NCBI GenBank assembly: GCA_021186555.1 | Contig: JAJKFL010000005.1 | Span: forward strand, 48,325,135 to 48,389,134 | Direction: 5' to 3' | Length of the DNA stretch: 64,000 bases | Origin: Reticulitermes speratus | Lineage: Eukaryota; Arthropoda; Insecta; Blattodea; Rhinotermitidae | Shown: piece by piece, positions 10,166-21,316 of the stretch | Layout of the letters: each line of letters begins with the position of its first letter | Position numbering within the stretch: the first letter of the stretch is position 1 | Program-made: the position numbers and the translations under genes | The notes under the pieces: model-generated | Database searches by the model: none | Told to the model about the DNA's origin: nothing | What the model saw: the letters and a program-made list of their open reading frames with translations, nothing else

Positions 10166-10195
10166 AAATAATAATAATAATAATAATAATACTAT
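10166..10195 (+). repeat. (AAT)n microsatellite
   Basis: About nine AAT units immediately upstream of the LINE-C fragment. Confidence 0.9.
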
Positions 10196-10199
10196 AATA

Positions 10200-10535
10200 A
10201 TTTCGACCCTCAGACAAAAGGATAAAAAACGATTGACATCATTAGAGAAGAAAATTTTCAGAAGAACGGCCGAATACACACTATTTGACCACAAAACGAA
10301 TGAAGAAATTTTGGAAGAATTGAAAGTAAAACCAGTTGACCAGAAACTAAGAAGATACAAATCAAACTGGCTACAACATGTAACAAGAATGAACAGCAAC
10401 AGGATGCCCAAAATAATGCTGAATTGCAGAACAAATGGACGAAGACGACGTGGAAGACCTTTGAAGAGACTATTAGACGAGGCTGGAACAGGTCTATTAA
10501 GGCCTAACTAATGATGGATGATGATGATGATGAAT
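10200..10535 (+). mobile_element. LINE-C 3' fragment with (GAT)n tail
   Basis: The open frame contains FRRTAEYTLFDHKTNEEIL, WLQHVTRM and RRRRGRPLKRLLDEAGTGL, ending at 10509-10511. This is the ORF2 C-terminus of a non-LTR element. A gatgatgatgatgatga tail follows, as expected for a microsatellite-tailed LINE 3' end. Confidence 0.75.
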
Positions 10536-10950
10536 ACCATCAGGGTACACACATAATTTTGCACGTTGTTTTACTGTACTTATACGTGTTTCGATCTAAA
10601 GTGATCTTCTTCAGGGAGACATCGTATGAATTCCAAGTGTCGTTGCCAGGCCTTACACAATATATACAATTTAATTTCTGTACAGATATTCTTTATGTAC
10701 GAGTATATCCTTATTGTAAGTAGAAGCTGTACCTACTTTATTGAGTGTGCAGACGATGTACGTTAAAACCCGTATTAATATTAATTTTATATTACTCACA
10801 CCGTGCATATTCTTACAATTAACACATCAACCATCAAATGCACTTAATAAAATACAATTCATGATAAGTATTAATAAGCCTATGTACGAGGTGCTATCCA
10901 AAAGTTCCCTAAATGTATCAGGAAAAAAAAAAGCAGACACACTCGAAGTT

Positions 10951-12332
10951 CTAATCGCCACCGCCCCCTTCAAAGTAGTCCCCTTGGGAGCGTACACAAC
11001 GATCCCAACGTTTCTGCCACGATCGGAAGCTGTCCTGGAAGTCCTTTTGTGTCAGCGTCTTCAGTACCTTCTGCGATTTGGCCTGGATCTCCTCTACGGT
11101 GTCAAATCTTCGCCCTTTCAACTTGATTTTCATCTTGGGGAAGAGAAAGAAGTCACAGGGGGCTAAATCAGGCGAGTAAGGGGGTGGGGGATGGGCACGC
11201 GGTGGCGCAGTTGGTTGAGGCACTGCTCTACAAGTCGGAATGTCGCGGGTTCGATTCCCGATGGTGTCATTGGAATTTTTCATTGACATAATCGTTTCGG
11301 TCGCAGTATGGCCCTGGGGTCGACTCAGCCTCTAACAGAAATGAGTACCAGGAGTATTTCCTGGGGGTAAAGGCAGCCGGTGCGTAGGGCTGACAACCTT
11401 ACCACCTTCATGTGCCGATTGTCTAGAAATCTGGGAGCCTCAACCTCCTGGAACCCTAAAGGCCTGTTCAGGCCTGTAATGGGATTGCTTTACCTTTTTA
11501 AGGGGGTGGGGGACGACCGTCATGTTTTTGGAGGCCAAAAAATGCTGCACTACCAAAGCGGTGTGCGCGGGTGCATTGTCGTGACGGAGCACCCAGTTCC
11601 TGCGCCATTTGCCTGGCTGCTTCCGCCTCATGTCCTCCCTAAGCTGCCTCAGGACGTCGCAGTATAACTTCGCATTGACAGTCTGACCTGGAGGCACGAA
11701 TTCCTTATGGATAATCCCATCAATATCGAAAAAGCAGATCAGCATTTACTTCACGTTGCTTTTCACGTGCCGCGCTTTCTTCGGCCGGGGTGAAGATGGA
11801 CACTTCCACTGGGACGATTGCTGTTTTGTTTCAGGGTCGTACCCATAATCCAACTTTCATCACCAGTTACGACCTTTGAAAGGAAGTCTGGGTCATTTCT
11901 GACCTGCTCCTTAAGTTCCATGCAGACTACCAGCCAATGTTGCTTCTGGTCATCAGTCAGCAGCCTGGGCACGAATTTTGCAGCAATCCGCCTCATGTTG
12001 AGTTCGTCCGACAAAATTCGCTGGCATGTTCCGTATGACAGTACCAAAATGTTGCAAACGTCTTGGATCGTTCGCCTACGGTTTTCGCGGATCACCTCAC
12101 GCACTTTTGCAACATTTTTCGGCGTTGTGCCGGTTGAAGGTCGTCCAGAACGTTCGTCATCGTCAACTGACGTTCGGCCATTTTACAACCGGTTAAACCA
12201 GTCGTAGGTTTGCGTCTGACCCAAAGCGTCATCGCCAAATGCTTTTTCAATCATTTGGTGAGTTTTTGCCGCACTCTTGCCAAGTTTGAAGCAAAACTTG
12301 ATGCAAACACGCTGCTCCTTCACGTCTACCAT
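10951..12332 (-). pseudogene. Mariner transposase, disabled
   Basis: Start codon at 12332-12330, stop at 10953-10951. An N-terminal helix-turn-helix region is followed by the WFNRL segment. The DD34D catalytic core is visible as TGDESW, RHDNAPAH and YSPDLAPCDFFLFP. Defects: an in-frame stop just after WFNRL (about 12186-12188), a single-base frameshift just after TGDESW (about 11843), a stop near 11744-11746, and the S5 SINE between the second and third catalytic aspartates. The enzyme would normally cut and paste the element at TA; this copy cannot make a full protein. Confidence 0.88.
11192..11499 (+). mobile_element. S5 SINE nested in mariner
   Basis: Exact 14-bp duplications (aagggggtggggga, 11178-11191 and 11500-11513). 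The head has A box ggtggcgcagttggttgagg and B box gggttcgattccc. The tail ends gctttacctttt. Inserted after the mariner. Confidence 0.9.
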
Positions 12333-12538
12333 TTCAACGAAAAACAATACGCAAAACGGCACAAACACGACGTTATAAAAAACGCGTAGATCCAAAGAAT
12401 GCGTGCACTCAGCACGAAGCCGTGTCGCACACTGCTTCACAAAGGATACATGCAGCGCTACCAGGCGTCACTAGTCCGTACTAAAACCGATTCCCTCGCG
12501 ACATTCAAATTTCGGGAATTTTTGGGTAGCACTTCTTA

Positions 12539-12862
12539 TGTTTATCATAATATCTCACTGAATTCTTCTTAGAATGGAAAAAGTTTCAAGCAAAATTTAT
12601 ATAGAAAATCAAAACACACATTTTGTGTTCAATAATTTTTTTTTCTGAAATCGTGCCGTTTATGAGATAATGTGGAAAAATATGGTATAGCCAGACAGGC
12701 CACAGATGAAAATATAATACGGCGCATGCGTTTTGCATGCTGGATAACTAAGGCTACAGACACACTCAAAATATGTAATACGTATTGTATTTTCACGGCA
12801 ACAATGGTTACGCGAACTCGCCTCAATGTTATATTTATACGTACGTTGCCTGTCTTGCCTGT
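12539..12862 (+). mobile_element. GGCGCGTTCGC-family MITE, right half
   Basis: Shares ataatatctcactgaattct, acgatt..tgccgtttatgagata and atacggcgcatgcg with the copies at 19320 and 27325. It ends gttacgcgaactcgcctcaa and then a gtacgttgcctg flank. Confidence 0.6.
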
Positions 12863-13129
12863 AACTCGGTACGTGCAGTACATTAGCATCACCAGTAAAT
12901 GCACTGTTGGACGTTGCTTAATGAAGACCGGCGTTTTCATTTCTGTGCTGTTCCTAAATATTTTCCTGGTGGAAGAATGGTGTTGTTCGTGGCAAATGTT
13001 AATGCTTCTGCATATTGTTTTTGTCGCGATTTGCTTGCTCCACTTTGATATGATCTTTATGATTTTTCTTCTTTCTTTATTACTCTGACCTCTTCTACCT
13101 ACTCATTTTACGTGTAGAGGGTTATTGTT
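12863..13129. other. No gene recognised
   Basis: The plus frame to 13088 is open and hydrophobic, but it begins inside the MITE and shows no known motif. Confidence 0.3.
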
Positions 13130-13334
13130 GCACCTGATCACACTCAGACACACCACACTCGGTAGGAGTCCTCTGGACGAGTGATCAGCCCGTCGCAGAG
13201 ACCTCTACCTGACAACACACAACACTCATAACAGACAGACATCCATGCCTCCGGCGGGATTCGAACCCGCAATCCCAGCAAGCGAGCGGCCGCAGACCCA
13301 CGCCTTAGACCGCGCGGCCACTGGGATCGGCCTT
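13130..13334 (-). mobile_element. S2a SINE, 3'-truncated
   Basis: Head with B box gggattcgaacccgc (window strand) and the a-type body up to the cacactcagacacacc segment. The distal tail is missing. Confidence 0.75.
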
Positions 13335-13437
13335 TTTTATTTTTATCTGTTTAAAATTACAACTTATTCGACGTCAGTAATACATTACAAATTATAATAT
13401 TTATAATCTTTAATCTTAATTCGCCGTGCATTTTTAT

Positions 13438-14467
13438 TATTTAAATAAACACCAACAAAATGCACAACTTTCAGGGCGCAAACAGCTCCCTATATCATGT
13501 TACTATCCAACGCGTTTCGGCTCTTTGCGAGCCATCATCGGGGATCCTTTACTAATATAAAAGTGCTTCACAAATGCAGCATCTGTTTGATGATTGTAAA
13601 ATATGCACTATCTGGAGCTTGAGTTAAAAAACACATAAGTCATAAACAAGGTTAAAAATGATTTGTTAAATAACTTATTAAAACACTGTTCACTATGTTT
13701 ATTGTGTAAAGGTTGTTCGCGCTTTCTCGGGGTTTTCCATAAGATTGCGCACTACACTGTACTGTTTGCGATGGATTTTTGTAGACACTCGCGTTGTACG
13801 TAGTGTTGTTGTTGTTTACTTTTCGTTGCGGTGCGGTTCTCTTGAAGGTGTAGTATATGTAATTATAAATTTTGATGTGAAGAAGACGTGGTTCAGGTGC
13901 AAGTATATTGTGGGGGTTGCGTCTAGAAGTGTGTCCGGTGAGGGTGAACAGTGTTGTTCACCCTCACCGGACACACTTCTAGACGCAACCCCCACAATAT
14001 ACTTGCACCTGAACCACGTCTTCTTCACATCAAAATTTATAATTACATATACTACACCTTCAAGAGAACCGCACCGCAACGAAAAGTAAACAACAACAAC
14101 ACTACGTACAACGCGAGTGTCTACAAAAATCCATCGCAAACAGTACAGTGTAGTGCGCAATCTTATGGAAAACCCCGAGAAAGCGCGAACAACCTTTACA
14201 CAATAAACATAGTGAACAGTGTTTTAATAAGTTATTTAACAAATCATTTTTAACCTTGTTTATGACTTATGTGTTTTTTAACTCAAGCTCCAGATAGTGC
14301 ATATTTTACAATCATCAAACAGATGCTGCATTTGTGAAGCACTTTTATATTAGTAAAGGATCCCCGATGATGGCTCGCAAAGAGCCGAAACGCGTTGGAT
14401 AGTAACATGATATAGGGAGCTGTTTGCGCCCTGAAAGTTGTGCATTTTGTTGGTGTTTATTTAAATA
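13438..14467. repeat. 1.03-kb near-perfect palindrome
   Basis: The two 513-bp arms are reverse complements around a 4-nt loop (gtgt, 13951-13954). As a result the same 114-codon frame appears at 13745-14089 plus and 13816-14160 minus. That frame has no known motif and is probably a symmetry by-product. The outer arms hold cgcgtttcggctctttgcga. A direct repeat tataatatttata lies at 13393-13405 and 14468-14480, leaving a 32-nt unpaired segment (13406-13437) only on the left. Confidence 0.9.
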
Positions 14468-14939
14468 TATAATATTTATAGTAATAACAAAAAAACGATT
14501 TATGAGTACATCATACTCTAATCACGTGTTAGGCTTTAATAGATCTGTTTCGGCCTTGTCTAATAGTCTCTTCAAATATATCATACTCTAAATTATGTAA
14601 TGAATATAGTTAACTTTAAATTAGAAGGAATGCGGTCGGTTTCTGTGTTGATGCATTATTCCGACATTTGCTTGGAGTTTCTGAAGAAAACTACGAAATT
14701 TATCAGTAAGGATAGCCGGTTCGCGGTTAGAGATTTGAACCCAGGATCTGCGGGAGACGAAGTGAGAATGCTATCCACTCCGTGGTGACATTCCGTATTA
14801 TCTATCATACTGTTTGAAACCTCTGCTGATTTTTCATCGTCCTTGTCTTTCAAGGCCTGTTTGCGGGCTGGAGTAACCGGTTTCATTGGCTAACAGCAAC
14901 ACAAGAACAAAAAGTGACTTAACTCATCACAATAGCAAA
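14468..14939. other. Repeat debris
   Basis: Includes a tttcggccttgtctaatag motif like other hairpin elements (about 14549) and a B-box-like gatttgaacccagga (14732). No gene recognised. Confidence 0.3.
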
Positions 14940-15350
14940 TTCTTATACTGGCCCTCACCCAAGAGAATGCAGTTGACCTGCACAGAGTGGGTAGAGTCCC
15001 TTTAACACTCGCTGTGGTGGTCGAGGTGAAAACGTACAGATCCTGTCAAGAATATTTGTCACTAAACGACTTTCTTTCCACTGGTCGTCATTTGTTAGAT
15101 GTTTCGCTTATAACAAGCCTCAAGTCAAAGTTATGCACAGCTCTCACCACAGAAAATAACTGCATTATCTCACACTCACAAAACACGAAGGCACTTCAGC
15201 CTAATGTATTTTTAACTGGAATACATAGTTTACTGGTCACAAACAAAGAAGCGTCGGCTTTCTCCGGGACAGAAAAACTGCCAAGGTCAACGGCAGACTC
15301 CTCAGTCAGTATCAGTACCTGCGATTCCTTAACAGTAGCTTAAGAATTCA
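14940..15350 (-). repeat. Unclassified interspersed repeat, copy 2
   Basis: Inverted relative of 480-830. Shared landmarks are gcagttgacctgcacag, catttgttagatgtttcgct, cacaaaacacgaaggcact and agactcctcagtcagtatca. Confidence 0.55.
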
Positions 15351-15785
15351 AATCTCACTTAACGAGAACCGAATTGTTGTTAACAGAGTTGCTACGGGCA
15401 TTGCACTTTTACCGTTTTTTTTCCTTATTGTTTCTCAGTAGCTACTTTGGTTTCTAGTAAAACTGACTTCATATTCTCTGCCTAGAACTCCGGTCAGAAT
15501 GCGTGAAGACCCATCTGCAACACCCCCCCCCCCCCCCCCACCAAATATCTTTACTTGCATTCCGTGTGATATCTCTGCTTCCAATGATCTTTGAAAATAA
15601 ATTAAATAAGTTATAAACGTACGTTTATAACTTATTTCTGTCTTATTTAGTTATCTCCAGAGCCACGAGACATACCACAAAAGCATTTGTGGCACAAAAT
15701 GTGTGTTTCCTTTATCTATACACTTTTAACAAGCAGGTTTTTGGTCCGTCGCCGTGTGGTTGAGGTCTTCCCGTGTTTCATTTTG
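15351..15785. other. No gene recognised
   Basis: Contains a 17-C tract (15523-15539) and a small inverted repeat ataagttataaacgtacg/cgtttataacttat near 15607-15635. Confidence 0.4.
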
Positions 15786-16065
15786 AAGGTTGCTGCTTGT
15801 CACCGATTCTGTTCAACTTATACAGCGAGTACCTAACCAAGGAAGCTCTTGAATGGTTTGTGGAGACTTCAAAATAGAAGGACAAGTAATTCGCACTGTG
15901 AAATATGCAGAAGACCTTGTGCTACTGTACTAGGGAAGAAAAGGTGCTACAGGGCGTGGTTGATAGACTAATTGAAATTGGAACACGCTATGGAATGGAA
16001 ATGAATGTGGATGAAACTACGGTAATGAGAATCTCAAGGCAACCATCACCAATGAAAATGACTTT
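15786..16065 (+). mobile_element. LINE-B reverse transcriptase core fragment
   Basis: Fragments in shifting frames read TVKYAEDLVLLY, VDRLIEIGTRYGMEMNVDET and MRISRQPSPMK, matching the RT palm. The catalytic YADD box appears as YAED. Together with a stop after VLLY and frameshifts this marks a dead copy. Confidence 0.7.
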
Positions 16066-16436
16066 CGTAAATTGCTGACCTATCGTTGAATAGTTCTGTG
16101 ACCAACAGTGAGTACGAGGACCAGTGAGGGATACAGTAACGTTAGGAACACGAGGCAGCTGAGCTATGATTTCAGTGCACATAAACCGCTATTAAATCGA
16201 CGTTATAGATATCGAATTATTTTTATAGCAGAGTGAAGTGAATTCATCGTCTTGCAAGACCACTTCACTGTCGAGGACTTCTTCTCTGATATCTTACACG
16301 GTGTAGGGTACGACATCGAAATGAGTGACGGCCTCAACTACACCTCGGTGGAAGCCCGAAATCCCGTAACTGTACCGTCACCTTGCTGTGGCCTGTATAT
16401 TGAAAAAAAAAAGTCATCAGCCTCTTATAATGTGAG

Positions 16437-16542
16437 AGGAGTCGGGATAGCGTAGTCTGTTTGGCGACTAGGCTACGGGCTGGCATATTCGGTGTTCGAA
16501 TCCCGGCAAGGGCAGCATTGACGATTGCCCCATACAGAGTGA
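16437..16542 (+). mobile_element. S1-like SINE head
   Basis: tcgggatagcgtagtctgtt and B box gtgttcgaatcccgg. It is followed by the 14-bp direct repeat that brackets the palindrome. Confidence 0.6.
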
Positions 16543-16556
16543 CAAATAGCAATTAA

Positions 16557-16801
16557 CCTTGATTTCAGGCTTCCGCCGCGACGTTGATGAAATCTGTGGT
16601 CTTCTGGGTAATTACACGGCGTCGTGTGGTAATTATTTACCGACGTTTCGGGACAACGTATCGGTCCCATCTTCACGGGTCAAGATTCCAAGAGGAATCT
16701 TGGAATCTTGACCCGTGAAGATGGGACCGATACGTTGTCCCGAAACGTCGGTAAATAATTACCACACGACGCCGTGTAATTACCCAGAAGACCACAGATT
16801 T
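16557..16801. repeat. 216-bp perfect palindrome flanked by 14-bp direct repeats
   Basis: Arms 16588-16693 and 16698-16803 pair around loop ggaa. A direct repeat caaatagcaattaa at 16543-16556 and 16802-16815 overlaps the last two arm bases. The left side alone has an extra 31 nt (16557-16587). The arms contain the GACGTTTCG hairpin-family core and also match the single arm at 47885-47985. Confidence 0.85.
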
Positions 16802-17154
16802 CAAATAGCAATTAAGTGCCACCCTTAGCAGAGAGCAGCAACAGGCAGAGCAAACACATAAGTAAGACGTGTTTAAGTTCCTCTCTTCAATGACACTCCG
16901 ATCTACAACTGTTTATGTGCAGGTATCCGTAATTCGTAACGCAAGCAAAACATTAGAAGAAATACACTAAAAATAATAATTGTCTTTGCCTGTCAACAAG
17001 GTAGATACCGGAGAAGAGCATGATACCACTGCGCACCAGCAGCAGCCATGTTGTAACCGCTTATTCTGTAATACGAAACATTTATTTGTGGTCTGTGAAA
17101 TAATGCCCCTGACGAAATCGTCCGGCATGTCGAAGATGCCTTGTTTTCGTCTGT

Positions 17155-17345
17155 TGTCAAGACTATGGCATGGACGACCGGAGAATCGGTGTTTGATTCC
17201 AGGAGGGAGCAGAGAGTTTTGTCTTTTTAACAGCGTTTACACCGGTTTTGGGGCCCTCCCAGCAGTCTGCTCATTGGATACCTTATTTCCGAGGAAGATA
17301 GTTGCAGGGGCATGATGCTAACAGCTCCTCTTAATGAGGCCAAGA
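17155..17345 (+). mobile_element. S1 SINE, diverged
   Basis: gtgtttgattccaggag B box, then ccggttttggggccctccca and gaggaagatagttgc. Confidence 0.5.
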
Positions 17346-17429
17346 ATGCGTGGAACTTTGCGTCTACTCCCCCCACACGTCTTTATAGCGTGAGACGTAA
17401 TTAAAACGAGGGGAAATTAATTTCACTTT

Positions 17430-17790
17430 TTAGGTGCCTTCGCATAGTCGCGAAAAGCGCGTATTAGCTTCGTCATGTCCGTCCGTCTGTCCGCATGTAT
17501 CAGCGCGGCTCCCACTAAACGGATTTCCGTGAAATTTGATACTGGGGATTTTTATGAAAATCTTTCGCGAAAATCCAAATTTTATTAAAATCGGACAAAA
17601 ATATCGGACACGTTACATGAAGACCTAAGTACGTTTTATTGTTGCCGGCGACATTAAATCGGCATAAAACCGCTGTCTTCCAGTGGAATGGTGTCACGCT
17701 GTTAGGATAGCCGACGAGGTATAAACATGACGCGAACGCGCCACATTTTTACGTTATACGTACATTGCCTACCTTGTTTACTCGTACTAT
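17430..17790 (+). mobile_element. GGCGCGTTCGC-family MITE with internal deletion
   Basis: Left end cgcatagtcgcgaaaagcgc, shared interior gcggctcccactaaacggat and aaaatcggacaaaaatatcg, right end gacgcgaacgcgcc. Confidence 0.6.
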
Positions 17791-18248
17791 GCCAAGCGAA
17801 TGCTGGAAGACAGTCTTATAACAGGTCACGACTTCTTTGGGCCACCATTCTACGTTATTCACAGTCGATCTTACTTATCGATTCTTGTTTGTGGTACATG
17901 ACTTCATTAGTTCACCCAACGCCGTAACATAACATCTTAAGAACAAATATAATGTACACATTTGAGCACGTATGTAGTACCTTGATGCTAAGTAAAGTGC
18001 TGTACGCTAACTAGTTTGAGGTGTTTACATTGTGCTTGCTGTTTAATTAAACCTGTCGTTACAAGTACTTAAGTAAATTTACTTTTCTGGTATCACGACA
18101 GAGACATTTGAAGCTTTTTCGTTTACTGTCAGTTTGAGGGAGCAAATTCCTGGTGGCACTGTTGTGTTCAAACGGTATATACACGTAGGTTGAATCTTAG
18201 TCAATTGTAATTCTGCATATCCTGTCGAAGAACTCAGTTTTCTGAGAA
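17791..18248. other. No feature recognised
   Basis: AT-rich sequence without coding or repeat signals that I can assign. Confidence 0.35.
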
Positions 18249-18256
18249 CTAGCAAG

Positions 18257-18760
18257 TATGGGCCGGGATAGCGTAGTTGGTATAGCGACTCGCTACGAGC
18301 TGGACGGTCCGGGGATCGAATTGCCGATCCCAGTGACCGTGCGGTCTAAGGCGTGGGTCTGCGGCCGCTCGCTTACTAGGATCGTGGGTTCGAATCCCAC
18401 CGGGGGGCATGGATGTTTGTGTTGTGTTTGTTGTAAGGACGGTAGCATGGAACGTAAAGTGACATGAAGGACGAAAGGATTTAAACAGTACAAAAAAATG
18501 GATCAAAGGGGGAAAACCCCGGACAGGCAAAAAAAAAAAAACAATCCCGGTGGGATTCAGCACCCGTCCAGACCGGCCCTGGGGCCTACCCAGCCTCCTG
18601 TACAATGGGTACCGGTTCTCTTTCCCGGGGGTACAGCGGCCGGGGCGTGGCGTTGACCACCCACCCCCATCTAGCGCCGAGGTTAAGGAAAGAGTACAGC
18701 TATACCTGTACTCCCCCTCTGGGCCTTCTTGGCCTGTTCTAGGGTGAACTTTACCATTAC
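18257..18760 (+). mobile_element. Composite S1/S2b SINE
   Basis: 8-bp duplications (ctagcaag, 18249-18256 and 18761-18768) flank the whole. The S1 head runs to ggggatcgaat in its B box, where a complete S2b (18323 to about 18541, A-tailed) is joined. The S1 sequence resumes aatcccggtgggatt and continues to its gaactttacc end. Only 3-4 bp repeat at the inner join. Confidence 0.8.
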
Positions 18761-18768
18761 CTAGCAAG

Positions 18769-19319
18769 CACGTAGGTGCGAAGTTCACACAGATTAACGT
18801 TGTAACATTTAGCTGTCTTATTCTCTTTTCCTCTCTCATGAAAATGACATGCGAATTTTTCATTTCTTCTATCGGTAAAGACCAGTTTAAATTTGACTGG
18901 GAATTAAGTGTTTCTTATCTTCAAAGCCCATTTCTTACTTCTTCCTTTATCTCTTTCGTGCCTCTCCCCCTTCCATCTTAACCCTTATCAGTGTTAAGTT
19001 AAAACAGTGAACTCGTTTACATCTTTATCCTTCAGATGGCACAGTTTCGAACGCAGTGCTGCGATCTGTGTTTCCATGAGAATAACATGCGAACCACACA
19101 ACATACGTAGCCAAATCATAAACCGTCTATTATTATCTTTTTTTATTTCTTTCTGTCTTTCTTCCTTGTTTCTTTTATTTCCATTTCTTCTGTGCTTAGG
19201 TAATGGCATTCTTTTTTAAGCTTCCCGTTCAAAACACATGCAGTTCTCGTTGCTTCCGTGCATGAATTGTTATTATGAACACGTGTCGTAACTTGCACTT
19301 TGTACTTCGTGTAGATCTG
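18769..19319. other. No feature recognised
   Basis: Pyrimidine-rich stretch about 19135-19220. No gene or repeat assigned. Confidence 0.35.
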
Positions 19320-19830
19320 TCGGTTTTTAGGCGCGTTCGCAAACTTGCGAAAGGCGACTATTCCGCATGGAGCAACTCGGCTCCCACTGGACGGATTTTC
19401 ATGAAATTTGATATTTGAGTGTTTTTCGAAAATCTGTCTAGAAAATTCAAGTTTCATTAAAATCGGACAAGAATAACGGGTACTTTACATGAAGACTTAT
19501 GTACATTTATGATAAAAATCTCTCTGAATTCTTCTTAGAATGAGAAATGCTTCAGATAACAATTGTAGAGAAAATAAAAACACGCATTTTATGCTCAATA
19601 ACTTCTTTCCGATAATCGTGCCGTTTATGAGATAATGTGAAAAAATATGGTAGAGCCGGAGAGGCCACAGATGACAATATAATACGGCGCATCCGCATTG
19701 CATGCTGGATAACTAAAGCTACAGTCACACACTTACAATATGTAATACTTATTGCTTTTACGCGGCAACAATGGTTACGCGAACGTGCCTCAATATTACG
19801 TTTGTACGTACATTGCCTGTCGTGTTTAAC
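19320..19830 (+). mobile_element. GGCGCGTTCGC-family MITE
   Basis: Left end aggcgcgttcgcaaacttgc, interior gctcccactggacggatttt and tgccgtttatgagataatgt, right end gttacgcgaacgtgcct. No coding capacity. Confidence 0.65.
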
Positions 19831-20176
19831 CACAATGTCATTTGTATTAAAAATTTTAGTAAAGACATTGAATACCAATTTTATGAAAACCGAGTAATCG
19901 GTAGAAAATTTATTGCATGAAACTGAAAGACAGACGGACACATCACTGATGGTCGTTTTTGCGTTGTTATGAATCAGTCTGTAACCGCAGTGAATCATAT
20001 TCGAAATAATTAACATCTGAGGGAAGCGGCAGACTACACAACCGGTTTTAGATTCGCGGTAACGACAGAAATTTTTCTTTTCTACCTTAATTACGCGCTG
20101 ACTCTGAATTCCACATCGTCATTAGGTTCCCGGGGCACTCGCAGGTAGAGCTGAAGTTGTCCCTGTGCTTAACTAA

Positions 20177-21312
20177 CATTTTAAAGCCTAGTGGTTACTA
20201 TATGTACCACTAATTTTTACATTCAAAAATTCTACATTATGCCTACACTGTATTTATATGTTTTGTATAGATATCAGAACAAACAGCGATTATTTGCCTG
20301 TACAGCATTAACTGACTGGTTTGTATAACTGAGACGGAGTGTGTTTACTGCGCGGTACGGACTGTATTTATGTGTTTTGTGTGGATCTCAGAACAAACAG
20401 CGATTATTTGCCTGTACAGCATTAACTGACTGGTTTGTATAACTGAGACGGAGTGTGTTTACTGCGCGGTACGGACTGTATTTATGTGTTTTGTGTGGAT
20501 CTCAGAACAAACAGCGATTATTTGCCTGTACAGCATTAACTGACTGGTTTGTATAACTGAGACGGAGTGTGTTTACTGCGCGGTACGGACTGTATTTATG
20601 TGTTTTGTGTGGATCTCAGAACAAACAGCGATTATTTCACTGTACAGCATTAACTGACTGGTTTGTATAACTGAGACGGAGTGTGTTTACTGCGCGGTAC
20701 GGACTGTATTTATGTGTTTTGTGTGGATCTCAGAACAAACAGCGATTATTTCACTGTACAGCATTAACTGACTGGTTTGTATAACTGAGACGGAGTGTGT
20801 TTACTGCGCGGTACGGACTGTATTTATGTGTTTTGTGTGGATCTCAGAACAAACAGCGATTATTTCACTGTACAGCATTAACTGACTGGTTTGTATAACT
20901 GAGACGGAGTGTGTTTACTGCGCGGTACGGACTGTATTTATGTGTTTTGTGTGGATCTCAGAACAAACAGCGATTATTTCACTGTACAGCATTAACTGAC
21001 TGGTTTGTATAACTGAGACGGAGTGTGTTTACTGCGCGGTACGGACTGTATTTATGTGTTTTGTGTGGATCTCAGAACAAACAGCGATTATTTCACTGTA
21101 CAGCATTAACTGACTGGTTTGTATAACTGAGACGGAGTGTGTTTACTGCGCGGTACGGACTGTATTTATGTGTTTTGTGTGGATCTCAGAACAAACAGCG
21201 ATTATTTCACTGTACAGCATTAACTGATTGGTTTGTATAACTGAGACGGAGTGTGTTTACTGCGCGGTACGAACTGAGTAACTAAAACGGCTGACGTTTC
21301 ATCCGTAAAGGG
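20177..21312 (+). mobile_element. piggyBac-like MITE with 114-bp satellite, copy 2
   Basis: Same ends as copies 1 and 3, but the borders read CTAA on both sides (20173-20176, 21313-21316). Left end cattttaaagcctagtggtt, right end ccgtaaaggg. Nine satellite units fill the interior, reversed relative to the window orientation of copy 1. Confidence 0.65.
20230..21280 (-). repeat. 114-bp tandem satellite, 9 units
   Basis: Units recur every 114 bp at actgcgcggtacggactg (20347, 20461 and on). The first units carry tttgcctgtacag where later units and copy 1 have tttcactgtacag. Confidence 0.95.
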
Positions 21313-21316
21313 CTAA

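Larger units (their letters stand above)
10887..12536 (-). mobile_element. Mariner element, interrupted by a SINE
   Basis: TA duplications at 10885-10886 and 12537-12538. Inverted ends cgaggtgctatccaaaagtt and its imperfect complement. Without the nested SINE (11192-11499 plus one 14-bp duplication) the length is about 1.33 kb, typical of mariners. The right flank, and weakly the left, resemble the GGCGCGTTCGC MITE family, which seems to be the target. Confidence 0.9.

Noticed and set aside
13745..14160. Two identical 114-codon genes on opposite strands
   Set aside because: They are the same frame mirrored by the palindrome, with no recognisable domain.
19007..19219. Hydrophobic membrane protein
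   Set aside because: The hydrophobic translation comes from a pyrimidine-rich stretch (tttctttc); there is no other support.
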